The notes: generated by a model not told the origin, from the letters alone. Positions 1 through 7,764 are shown, numbered from the stretch's first letter. The stretch: DNA of 10,184 bases from Chloromonas sp. AAM2 (GCA_004335635.1 QAXH01003241.1:1-10184); one strand, 5' to 3'. Translations and numbers: made by a program.

Positions 1-30
1 CCGTGTCCTCTGACGGCTTCCCTGGTGTAA

Positions 31-34
<4 letters not shown>

Positions 35-61
<27 letters not shown>
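35..61. repeat. AT dinucleotide microsatellite
   Basis: An uninterrupted run of about thirteen AT units is seen directly. It lies in non-coding DNA with no open frame around it. Such runs are prone to slippage, so its length may vary between strains or be wrong in an assembly. Confidence 0.95.
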
Positions 62-197
62 GTTTAGTCGCTGCGAGACAGGTATTGTGCGGTACGGAAG
101 TGGATGATCGATGCTGAAGGAAACAGATGCCTGCAGCTCTGCGTCAAGAGGATGCTTGCCTGAACATACCACGTGCCACACTGAAAGACCCCAGTGT

Positions 198-231
198 AAA
201 AAAAAGAAGTTTGCAAGTTCTGGGACAATTT
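198..231 (+). repeat. Dispersed ~34-bp repeat, copy A (left arm of an inverted pair)
   Basis: An A-run is followed by GAAGTTTGCAAGTTCTGGGA and CAATTT. The reverse complement occurs at 535-568 with only one or two differences, and a same-strand, more diverged copy is at 1625-1655. The A/B pair encloses about 300 bp that contain the polymerase-like fragment. I see no clear target-site duplication outside the pair, so I cannot call it a complete transposon with terminal inverted repeats. Confidence 0.85.
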
Positions 232-370
232 GTGTGAATAGGTCTGTACTACCGCCAGGAACCATTGTGTGTCAGTAAGACATGTGTATGTGCGTGTGTG
301 AACCGCACATGGGGTGAAGAGCGGGGTGGACATCGCGTGTTGTGGTAGACGGTGCATTGCCATTTCTGGT

Positions 371-475
371 CTTGGCCACATCCAATATTGCAGCACCGAC
401 ATAGATGGGTTTGTTCAGGTAGACTTTCGTCTTGTGCATCTCCACCGCCACCATGTCGGGACTGATGACTGTCAC
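371..475 (-). pseudogene. Fragment resembling protein-primed family B DNA polymerase (organellar/viral type)
   Basis: The minus strand has an open frame (598 down to 272). Residues about 42-76 of it, at 475-371, contain VAVEMHKTKVYLNKPIYVG followed by AAILDVAK. From family knowledge, this matches the conserved block of DNA_pol_B_2-type enzymes (protein-primed polymerases of Polintons, virophages, Polinton-like viruses and linear plasmids), where a variable 'V-A-V-x-x-x-K' strand leads into 'LNKPIYVG' and 'ILD-L-SK'. In intact enzymes this is normally followed by a Met-Tyr-x-Phe-His-Tyr type segment. Here the similarity stops right after the Lys, and the frame continues as unrelated Thr-rich sequence. 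Upstream of the block the frame runs through repeat copy B and meets a stop a little beyond 598. None of the catalytic exonuclease or polymerase Asp motifs is present in the window, so this is a relic, not a working gene. It could also be a chance resemblance, since only about 35 residues align; I judge it more likely real than not. Confidence 0.55.
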
Positions 476-534
476 ACCCCTCATGACAGGGGTGGACAGG
501 TGACACCACCCTGGAGACCTGATGTAAACCCGCC

Positions 535-568
535 AAATTGTCCCAGAACTGGCAAACTTCTTTTTTTC
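535..568 (-). repeat. Dispersed ~34-bp repeat, copy B (right arm of an inverted pair)
   Basis: Read on the minus strand this is an A-run, then GAAGTTTGCCAGTTCTGGGA and CAATTT, which is almost identical to copy A at 198-231 but inverted. On the minus strand it also codes for K-K-F-A-S-S-G-T-I just upstream of the polymerase-like block, in the same frame. The inverted pair could fold into a long hairpin in a transcript of the region, or mark the ends of a small mobile unit. Confidence 0.85.
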
Positions 569-941
569 CAAACTGCTGTACAAATATTTATACCGCATTA
601 CACTGGTAGGGGCAACAGAGGCATGCTCAGGCCAGACAACGTTTCAAGTCAGGAATGCGAGTGGCCCACTACCGAGATGGCCCACTACTCTTGCTTCCGC
701 TGTCATTGTGTACACAAGCAGCTCTATTTCCGAGCCTCACGGTCAACCGAGGAGTGCTAAACGAATTGCCACGCACGTCAGCCGACACAAGGCGAGAGCG
801 AGGCCACAAGGCCAAGGGACTAGGAATGAGATGCTCACGCTGCTGGATATTGCTGGAAAAGTGCTGTTGTTTTCAGACGTTTCCCTGCGCAGTCTGTCGG
901 CGCTTTCCATTCTCTATCTCGTTTGCAACACAAAAAGCAAC

Positions 942-1575
942 ATGGAACAGCCGCAAATGGAGCCCTTGCCATCCAGTACGTTGACCCCGCAGCGCGCAGC
1001 TAATGCAGCTAATGATGACGACTTGCTAAAAGATCTGTTCAACATAGATGGCTGCCTGCTCCTGGACGAGGTCTTCGCTGCCTTTTTCAGCACCAACGGG
1101 CAACAGTACAGCCTAGCTGATGTCTTGGATTTCAGAAGCCAAGGGCGCAAGTACATGCCTTACTGGCATGCGTCTATCCCTTATTGAGCATGCATACGTC
1201 ACCGAGCTGAGGCTGAATATGACGTCGTTTGCCTACAGCTCCCCAACAGCGGCTTTATCTACAAGCCGGTTGGGTTCGTGCGAGACCTTCACTCGCCGCA
1301 ATAATAGCAGCACATGGTGGTCCTTGCCAGCATCAGCCGTCCTGCGCCATTTCCCAACCATCACAGGTTTGTGCTCCAGCCAGTATGACCACGGCGCAGT
1401 TTATTACAATCAGCAGGCCCAGCGCATGGAGATCCAGCTGCGACCGACGCCTGGTGAAGTTCTGGTGAAGAGAGGACACGGCTTTCCTTCTAGTGAACAG
1501 GGAACATGCGATGCAGTGCCTGTGTTTGAGATCAGCTTCGGACCAGGGGCTGTGGACTCGACGCCCTTCCTTTAA
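942..1575 (+). CDS. Possible small two-exon gene, unknown protein
   Basis: An ATG at 942 sits in a good eukaryotic context (AGCAACATGG) and opens a frame of 81 codons, starting MEQPQMEPLP, to a TGA at 1185. Residues 26-60 look like ordinary protein (DDDLLKDLFNIDGCLLLDEV, then FAAFFSTNG), with alternating acidic and hydrophobic residues. The same frame stays open after the TGA to 1292, which suggests either a broken gene or an unspliced intron. One model removes 1151-1238 (donor CAA|GTACAT, acceptor TTGCCTACAG) and joins in phase to the frame ending with a TAA just before 1576. That gives roughly 180 residues, including QYDHGAVYYNQQAQRMEIQL. I recognise no domain, signal peptide or membrane segment. 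The start is moderately supported; the splice and 3' end are guesses. It could equally be a decayed gene or chance open frame. Confidence 0.3.
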
Positions 1576-1624
1576 CTTTGCACGCTGTCGGCACATGCAT
1601 GAAGGACTACTCAGACCTGACTGG

Positions 1625-1655
1625 CCAAAAGAAGTTTGCCGGTTCTGGGACACTT
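1625..1655 (+). repeat. Dispersed ~34-bp repeat, copy C
   Basis: The stretch AAAAGAAGTTTGCCGGTTCT followed by GGGACACTT matches copies A and B with a few substitutions. On the plus strand it can be read as K-K-F-A-G-S-G-T. It is followed after three bases by GTGAGTAC, a textbook splice donor at 1659. This raises the possibility that the repeat is exon-derived and not purely a mobile-element end. Confidence 0.75.
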
Positions 1656-1662
1656 CATGTGA

Positions 1663-1714
1663 GTACCACTGTACACGGTACCACGGTACCACTGTACACG
1701 GCACACTGTACACG
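1663..1714 (+). repeat. Short tandem repeat, GTACCACTGTACACG units
   Basis: GTACCACTGTACACG is present at 1663-1677 and 1686-1700, with a partial copy (ACTGTACACGG) ending at 1714. The spacer contains two GGTACC palindromes. The units are themselves partly palindromic (GTAC, TGTACA), so the block could fold on itself. No coding function is apparent. Confidence 0.85.
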
Positions 1715-2698
1715 GTTTGTGGGCTGCGTGCTTCAGCATGTTGGACCGTGTCATGGGGTCCTTCATTGTGTTTTTTTAACGATGCAGTGCCTGTGTATCA
1801 GGGTGGCAGTCTGCCTTTCAGTGAAGTGAGTCAGTATTGTGCATGCGCCTCTGCACCTTCTAACCTTGTTTCAGGTTCCGTTTGGCACATGGATGAAAGT
1901 TCTCATGAGTTGACTGGGCTTTGGGACAGAAAGGCACTGCTGGCATTGGCATGTTTGCTGCCCCCTTCCTAGCAACGCAAGGGCTTTGGGGACGGACTAC
2001 AGCAGTGAAAGACCGGCTGATTTTTTTTTCCACAGGCTGCCGGTAAACTGCATTTTTGCTTTACGGGCACGGCGCTCGTATCAATAACCCTTGGCTGCTT
2101 GGCTACCAGAGGCTGTAAGGCTCTGAAACACCTGTGGCCCGGCTATCAACTCCTTGAAATGTCAATCACAGCTGCTTGAGCTGTTGCTCCTTGTGTACTC
2201 TCCTCGGGCTGTTGTGCACGACCTCCGTGATAGTGGTCAAGACCTTCACCTGCCTTGGATGCCGGATGGCGGGCGAGTGGTATCATTCTAAACTGGAAAT
2301 TGGACTTATCTCGATCCTCTCTTGCTGGCACGGTGACAGCGGAATCGCGCAGACAGGAACAGACCTCAAGCAAATATCACCCATTGCTGTTGTGCGCAGT
2401 GTTGCTGGGCAGGACACAAGATCCGGACATGCTGGCCCCATATCACGTACACTTGTCAGGGTTTTTTGCAGCACGGTGTGCTTCTGACACGAAACCCAGA
2501 CAGGTTCACTGGTATGTCTATTGCCCAAGAGGGTAAGCGCAACAGACTCCGCTTCAGGAGATACATGGCGATTTGCACATGCTCCTTGACAAGCTTCATT
2601 CTCCGCGAGCACAGCCAGCAGTTGTGTCCATGTACCGTTACAGCCAACACAGCTGCAATCGCATCATTCTCCTTGATCATTGCTCAATCATTCTCATA

Positions 2699-2708
2699 AA
2701 TAAATAAA
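2699..2708 (+). terminator. Possible poly(A) signal AATAAATAAA
   Basis: Two overlapping AATAAA hexamers occur. They are followed at 2719-2749 by an imperfect hairpin (GGGGTGATGGCC, loop ACAAG, then GGCCTCACC-type arm) that could sit in or just after a 3' end. If the alga uses TGTAA instead, as volvocine species do, these hexamers may mean nothing; a TGTAA is present further on at 2854. Confidence 0.3.
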
Positions 2709-2776
2709 GGCGTTCTGTGGGGTGATGGCCACAAGGGCCTCACCACCCCTTGCTGACACGGTCATATTCCCCTTTA

Positions 2777-3316
2777 CTAGGAGAAATTTTTGCAATTTGC
2801 GCAAGTAGTTGTTATTTGCGTTGGACGTGCTTCATGGTGTGCACTCCCTCCTTGTAAATACTCATGCCCACATAGCAGGTTTCGTCTTTCTTGCTCAAGG
2901 TAGGTCAAGATGGTACACATCCCATTCCGTGTGGTTTGCTGACTTTCCGGTTGCCGGAAATCAATCAAGCAATGCATTGACTGAAAGGCCTTCCTCTCGG
3001 TTCTGGAATGGCTAGCTGACGACTCAAGCGTGCAAGTACAGCATGATTCACCATGCGGCATGGTATCCAGATCTGCGATGATCAAGCTACTGAGAACGGT
3101 CGCTGAAACAAAAATGGTCGCCAAAAACAAAACCAGTCCCAACTGACTGCGGATGCTGCACCGTACTCGCCGTACTTTCAGGGCGATGTTGTCAGGGCGA
3201 AAGACAGACTTGGTTTGCTTAGTACTTGAACTCGCTGCCACAGCGTTGCACCAAGGGCCGGCGACGTCGTTTGACACGTACAACAAAAGGTGAGCGTCTG
3301 AAGCAGGCAGAAGCAA
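2777..3316 (-). CDS. Minus-strand open stretch with one membrane segment, doubtful gene
   Basis: The minus strand is open for about 179 codons. A basic stretch (K-V-R-R-V-R-C-S-I-R-S) is followed directly by a hydrophobic segment of some 23 residues (GLVLFLATIFVSATVLSSLI, then IADL), the arrangement of a type II signal anchor. After it come a Cys-rich patch (GESCCTCT) and polar sequence without a recognisable domain. The weak point is the start: the frame begins after a TAA with a TTG, and the first ATG falls after the membrane segment. A real gene would need an upstream exon. A good acceptor (CTTCTGCCTGCTTCAG, minus strand, near 3300) fits that idea, but I found no in-phase first exon. If real, it would be divergent from the gene at 3507 and share its promoter region. 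Confidence 0.25.
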   Translation of the reverse strand: MLLPASDAHLLLYVSNDVAGPWCNAVAASSSTKQTKSVFRPDNIALKVRRVRCSIRSQLGLVLFLATIFVSATVLSSLIIADLDTMPHGESCCTCTLESSASHSRTERKAFQSMHCLIDFRQPESQQTTRNGMCTILTYLEQERRNLLCGHEYLQGGSAHHEARPTQITTTCANCKNFS

Positions 3317-3506
3317 CCCTTAGAAATCGGAAGGCCCGCAGCCGCTACCGCGCGATCATATAACATGGTCACTTCTTAATCCTATATTGCTGACCAAGGA
3401 CTCCGTCTGCCATCGCATGGACAGCTTTTCGAAAGCTTTAGTTTCTATGCTGAACATTTCCGCCTTCGCCCTCCCTTGTCGCAGCCATATTCAGTGCGCA
3501 GCTACG
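3317..3506 (+). promoter_or_regulatory. Putative promoter and 5' leader of the gene at 3507
   Basis: TATAA at 3359-3363 (CATATAACA) lies about 145 bp before the chosen ATG, which would put transcription start near 3390 and leave a leader of about 115 bases. Three in-frame upstream ATGs exist (3387, 3417, 3447), so a longer N-terminus beginning MLTKDSVCHR is possible. I prefer 3507 because ATGGCG is a favoured algal start context and the low-complexity acidic composition begins exactly there. No transcription-factor site is identified. Confidence 0.35.
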
Positions 3507-6500
3507 ATGGCGGATGAGGAAAATGAGGTCGTGCAGGGAGCAGGGGAGGATGTTGGAGCCCCTGAGGCACCGGCACCCCCTGCTGAGATGGAAACGGATG
3601 ATGCACCTGCCGTAGAAGCTGTACCCGCAGAGCCTGCACCAGCCTCTGAGGCATCACCCGCAGAGCCTGAGCCTGCCACTGAGACCGAGGAAGCCCCTCC
3701 TCCTCCTCCTGAGCCTGAGGCGGGTCAGGCTGACTTGTCCACCCCTGAGGAGCCACCAGCAGAGCCTGCACCAGCTGCTGAGCCAGAACCTGCGCCTGCG
3801 GAAGCTGGGACAGCCGAGGAGCCTGCAAGTGAGGCAACGCCTGCGGGAGAGCAGGAAACTGCAGCATCGGGTGTGTGTGCTGTATGGTGCGGTTGCAGCT
3901 TGACAGAGCAGATGCCCTTGCAGGCTGCCTCTTGGCAGCAGACCCAGGGACAAACTGCAAGATTCAGTACACGTATATTCATTGCATCTGCTGCCATAGC
4001 CAAATGCCAGCCGGGTGCTCAGTTGCATTGCTGGTGCGGCAGCTGTTGTGGTCTTACCTACCTCATTGTCCCTATCCTGCCACCAATTCCTTCACGCATG
4101 CCTTGTACCCCACTGACACGTGCTTGCAGAGGAACCGCCTGCAGCACAGACAGCACCAGCTCTTGAGGCTGAGCCTGCACCAGCTGATGAGTGGGCACCA
4201 GCAGCTGAAGAGCAGACTGCCCCAGCCACAGATGGCGATGATGCACCAGCAGAGTCCAATGACCCCCCTGCTCTGTACGAACGCACGCTTGCAACCGAAG
4301 GTGCCAATGCCCCAGCTGATGCTGAAGCTGTGGAAGGGGATAACCAGCAGCCAGCTCAGCAAGATGGCACCACGACTGCACAAGCGGCAGAGGCCGAAGC
4401 CACAGCACAAGGTGAAGAGGCCACTGTGGGTGAAGAGGCAGCTGCAGCTGCCCACCCAACGGAAGCAGCAGAAGCTACACCAGCTGAGGCCAGTCCAGCT
4501 GCTGCCAAGCCGGCACCTGAAGCTGCAGAGAAACCCGCAGAAGCCCCAGTGGCTGTGCCTGCTGCTCCCCCTGCTGCTCCAGCCAAGTTGGCACCAGTTG
4601 CAGCTGCTGCTAAGCCAGCGCCTGTTCCAGAGGAACCAGCACCACCACCCAAGAAAGCTCCCAAAGCTAAGGGTGAGCACAGTGTGGCCCAGCATGCACC
4701 GCTCCGGCAGACAGCCACTGTAAACAGTGCAGCCTCAAGTGTGTTTCAAGCCCTAGCGTCTGAAGCATTATCCAGCATCCTCACAGCTTCCAGGCCATGG
4801 CCTTCTTCATGTAGCTTGTACATTTTGCATTACTGTAACGCAACAGCCCAGAAGGCACCTACAGTGCGGGGTCTGTATTGGGTTCTGTATGTAGTGCATT
4901 GCCATGTCAACTTCACAATGACTGCACTAAAGTAGCCTGTACACCTAATCTGGGCTGAGTTTCACCTGACTGAGTTCCTCCTTGTTTCTTTGTTTTTCCG
5001 CCTGTGCTGAAGTGATCCTTGGGCTGCCCTGCTCCTTGTGCAGGTGTCGAGAGCCTGGGTGTCGCCGAGCACCCTCCCTCGCCCAGCAAGATCAAGAGCC
5101 ACGAGCCCTGGCTGGAGGGTAGCTACCGCACACCCAAGGGCCGCATCATCACAGCCCAGGAGCTGTGCTCGGTGGGTAGCAGCGCATCGGTTAGGCAGAT
5201 GGGCCAAGGCAATCACCACAGGTGCTTTGAGTGTAGCCAGTGTTGCAGTTCCATTGGGACAGCAAGTTGAGTGGCTTGAACTCCAGGAGTTGGGGCACAT
5301 TACGTAGACGACTGCTACAGCCAGGGCTTGGCCAGCTGTGGCAGAGGCAGGGCTTGTGCCTGTTCCACCTTTTTGTTCACATCAGGGAACCCGTCAGGAC
5401 ACCGAACGGGAAGGACACCACCCTGACAACGAACGTGCAGGCATGACAGAAGCAAGGAAGGCAGTCCACAAAGCAAGCCGCCTAGGTGCCTGTTCTGGCA
5501 CTGGCCAGCTGCTTCACAGCCCTCCCTTCCGTTGCCTAGATCCTAGCTGCGCATGGGCATCCCACATGCACTGATGGCTGCCCATTTCATGCGATATCTC
5601 ACGTGCTGCACATCCAACGTGTCCTGTGCCCGCAGTCTCTTGATAAGATGACCAATGCATACGTGGACAAGTACACAAGCCTGCACGACCAGGGGCCGCA
5701 ACCCTCGGCTGGCGCTGGGGGTACCATATACAACACCAAGGTCCTTCCGGCAGACGAACTAGAGTCCATGGTGTCAAGGTGGGCGGGAATGCAGCTCTCA
5801 GCAGGAATCAAAACGCAGCTGCAGATAGGACGTCCAGAGCACAGTGTTCATGCAAGGGCACATGCATGCAAGGGCACATGCATGCAAGGGCAAATGCGTG
5901 CCAGCGCAGGATGCTGCAGGAAAGCACAAAGGGCTTGGACTGGTATCCGCGGGTTGTGACGTGCAGGGGGCCGCTTGACCAACTGACAGGACCGGGCCAA
6001 TCGTGCTAGCAGTACTGATAGCATGCTGGGGTCCTGACTGCTGGAATGATGGAAGGTTCATGGAGTTTGCAAACGTCTTGTGATGGTGGTGTGGCACGGT
6101 TGCTTGGGGTACTATGCAACTCGCCTTTGCACCAGACAGTAGCATTGGCACCCGGTGTTCGCATTGCCCCAACATTCTGATGTCTGCATCTGTGCAGGTT
6201 ATACCAGAGCAAGAGCCGGGAGGAGGCGATGGCGGAGGCGGGCAAGCTAGAGCACGTGCAGCTAAAGTTCGATGAAACGACGGGCGCGGAGCAGTGGGTG
6301 CCAGTCAAGCGGGTAGGTGGCGGGGGTGACGGCGTAATGTGTGGAGGGTATGAGGCAGAGGAGGATTGTAACAGTCGTGTCAGCTGGTGGTAAGATATTG
6401 AGACATCCGTTGTCACTTTATCTGACCCCAAGCTGCCTAGAGTTTGATTTCCTAGACACTAGACAGCTTGGTCTGAAGTCAAGTGTACCAACGCCAACAA

Positions 6501-6782
6501 CATTGTTCACAAGACGAAGAACACGCACCGCAAGGACAGGGTGAGGAGCAGTTTTACTTGAGCGAGGTGTGGCAAAGCAGCTGCGGTGACAGGGAGGCCA
6601 TCAAGCAGTTCATGTCACACGTGTCACACATGCCTCGCACATTCCACATGCAGGTGACTGTTGACGAGCAGAAAGATTACATGTGCGCGCTATACGACCG
6701 CTGTCTCGAGCAGAAGAAGAAGACGGAGGGGGAGCTGGCAGCGCGCTACCTGCAGCCCCTGGGCCGACCGCGCAAGGTTTGA
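3507..6782 (+). CDS. Seven-exon gene: acidic Ala/Pro/Glu-rich protein with conserved C-terminal region, family not recognised
   Basis: Proposed exons are 3507-3870, 4130-4672, 5044-5171, 5636-5778, 6198-6316, 6467-6540 and 6654-6782. All junctions are GT-AG and in phase, giving about 499 residues. Residues 1-302 (exons 1-2) are a repetitive A/P/E arm (units like PAEPAPA, with PPPPPEPE) that turns more basic near its end (PPPKKAPKAK); it is probably disordered. Residues 303-499 look globular or helical: PWLEGSYRTPKGRIITAQEL in exon 3, SLDKMTNAYVDKYTSLHDQG in exon 4, then SRLYQSKSREEAMAEAGKLE, a K-F-D-E-T-T-G-A-E-Q-W segment, and finally DYMCALYDRCLEQKKKTEGE before the end at RPRKV. The two LY-containing charged helices look alike. 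There is no signal peptide, membrane segment or catalytic motif. The pattern recalls, weakly and from memory only, uncharacterised protist proteins associated with cilia or the cytoskeleton; I do not assign it. Exon 3 could end three bases later (5174), and exon 5/6 borders have an alternative. Confidence 0.85.
5849..5896 (+). repeat. 16-bp tandem repeat inside intron 4
   Basis: Three back-to-back copies of CATGCAAGGGCACATG occur (5849, 5865, 5881), the third with one change (AAATG for ACATG). They lie in the 419-bp intron between exons 4 and 5. The junctions create CATGCATG palindromes. The copies are nearly identical, so the expansion is probably recent; no function is implied. Confidence 0.95.
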
Positions 6783-6982
6783 GATGGGCAGCTGCTGCTG
6801 GATCGAGCCAGTTACAGACATTGGGAGACCACACGCGCAAGGACAAACAGGGAATGCATGATGGGTTGGGTTTCGCAGAATGGCAAGCCAGTCAAGTCTC
6901 AGCAGTGGACCAATGCAAAGCTGCTACCGTGATGATTAGTCTTGGTCCCTCTGCCTTGTCTGCAGCACGCCTTCGATTTGCA

Positions 6983-7056
6983 TGCATATCCGTCCAACCT
7001 GCATACACACCTGCATATCCGCATACACACCTGCATACAACCTGCATATCCGTCCA
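6983..7056 (+). repeat. Imperfect tandem repeat of CCTGCATACACA-like units
   Basis: TGCATATCCGTCCA occurs at 6983-6996 and 7043-7056. Between them CCTGCATACACA and CCTGCATATCCG units alternate. The block is nearly free of G on this strand apart from the GCAT cores. It lies in the presumed 3' UTR and has no coding potential. Confidence 0.85.
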
Positions 7057-7380
7057 GACTCTACCCTACCAGGCCCTACCCCATCACCGTTCAAATTCAA
7101 ATCAGTGTTCCAGCTGTTATACGCAAAGACCTGAGGTACCCATGATGCAGGGGGTGCACTGACCCACATTGTGCACTTTCTCACATTGTGATCATTGGCT
7201 CTGCGTTGGCTTGATGGATCTGTGGTACCTGACGGCTGCAGAGATCCTTATGACAGGATAGTTTGCATCGTGTTGGCCACTGTGGCGTCTGCTTGGTTTT
7301 GACCTTCAGTTGTCAGGTTGCTTGGACGGGCTTTGGCTTATATCATACTGAGGACTGTGATACCCAAACAACAGATGTCT

Positions 7381-7440
7381 GTTTGCCTGCTTCCCAGCCC
7401 AGGCTTCCCTGGGCTGCAGTTTGCTAGACCACAGGCAAGC
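7381..7440 (+). other. Two-stem hairpin in presumed 3' UTR
   Basis: An inner perfect 9-bp stem, CAGCCCAGG (7395-7403) with CCTGGGCTG (7408-7416), closes a four-base CTTC loop. An outer stem, GTTTGCCTG (7381-7389) with CAGGCAAGC (7432-7440), pairs over nine positions with one G-U. The nested arrangement is more than expected by chance in 60 bases. It could influence mRNA stability or processing; that is inference. Confidence 0.6.
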
Positions 7441-7623
7441 GGAAGATGTCACTCAGACGAAGTGATGAACAGATACTGAAACTGGGTTCATGCCCCAAGC
7501 CCGCTTGCGGCCCCTGAACAAATGTAGCTGTCACAAGCAGTCCGTGACCCAGGATGTGGAGCTTGATTGGAAGTGGCTGGCACACTGAGTGTGTGTGCAA
7601 CGGTATCAGCTCTCGCCTTTCGC

Positions 7624-7762
7624 GATGCTTTCTTCCTTTGCTGTTTCTTGACAGTTTTTTGATGCTTTCTTGACACTGAGACCGTTAGTGACTAGTGTGA
7701 CCAGCCCCTTGCCAGTCTATAAGAGATCTTGACACTGAAATTTCCGGACACAAGTTGACACT
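7624..7762 (+). repeat. Repeated GATGCTTTCTT and TTGACACTGA boxes
   Basis: GATGCTTTCTT is found at 7624-7634 and 7661-7671. CTTGACACTGA is found at 7669-7679 and 7728-7738, with a shorter TTGACACT at 7755-7762. They lie just upstream of the TGTAA at 7765. They may be simple local duplication or binding sites in the 3' UTR. Confidence 0.6.
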
Positions 7763-7764
7763 CC

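Larger units (their letters stand above)
1509..1796 (+). repeat. 17-bp direct duplication flanking repeat copy C
   Basis: CGATGCAGTGCCTGTGT occurs exactly at 1509-1525 and again at 1780-1796, 271 bp apart on the same strand. In the matching reading frames both copies encode D-A-V-P-V followed by an aromatic residue. Flanking bases do not match. The interval between them contains repeat copy C and the GTACCACTGTACACG tandem repeat. Confidence 0.7.
1576..2698. other. Region with splice-like signals but no solvable gene
   Basis: No open frame here has protein-like composition over a useful length. There are individually strong signals: GTGAGT donors at 1659 and 1826, and a T-run acceptor (TTTTTTTTTCCACAG) ending at 2035. 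A transcript starting near 942 could therefore include exons here, but I could not link donors and acceptors into a continuous frame. Short open frames at about 2176-2536 and 2466-2699 look like background. It may be the 3' part of the possible gene at 942, a non-coding transcript, or decayed sequence. Confidence 0.4.

Noticed and set aside
2719..2749. Histone-type 3' stem-loop after the AATAAATAAA
   Set aside because: The arms do not match the conserved histone stem-loop sequence and there is no histone-like frame upstream.
4072..4695. Long minus-strand and other-frame open stretches across exon 2 (for example 4072-4695 minus, 3875-4723 plus)
   Set aside because: They are mirror frames of the Ala/Pro/Glu-rich exons; the biased composition removes stop codons in several frames. 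Their translations are Leu/Gln- or Cys/Trp/Ser-rich in a way typical of shadow frames, and they ignore the in-phase splice sites.
5240..5446. Extra exon between exons 3 and 4
   Set aside because: An acceptor-like TTGCAG and open frames exist here, but exon 3 joins exon 4 directly in phase and the intervening frames have no protein-like continuity with either.
5849..5896. CRISPR-like array
   Set aside because: The 16-bp units are directly adjacent with no spacers, and the setting is a eukaryotic intron.
7488..7676. Minus-strand frame with a very basic start (K-K-Q-Q-R-K-K-A-S-R-K)
   Set aside because: It begins with GTG, is only 62 codons, and the basic run is a translation of T/C-rich sequence in the presumed 3' UTR of the opposite strand.
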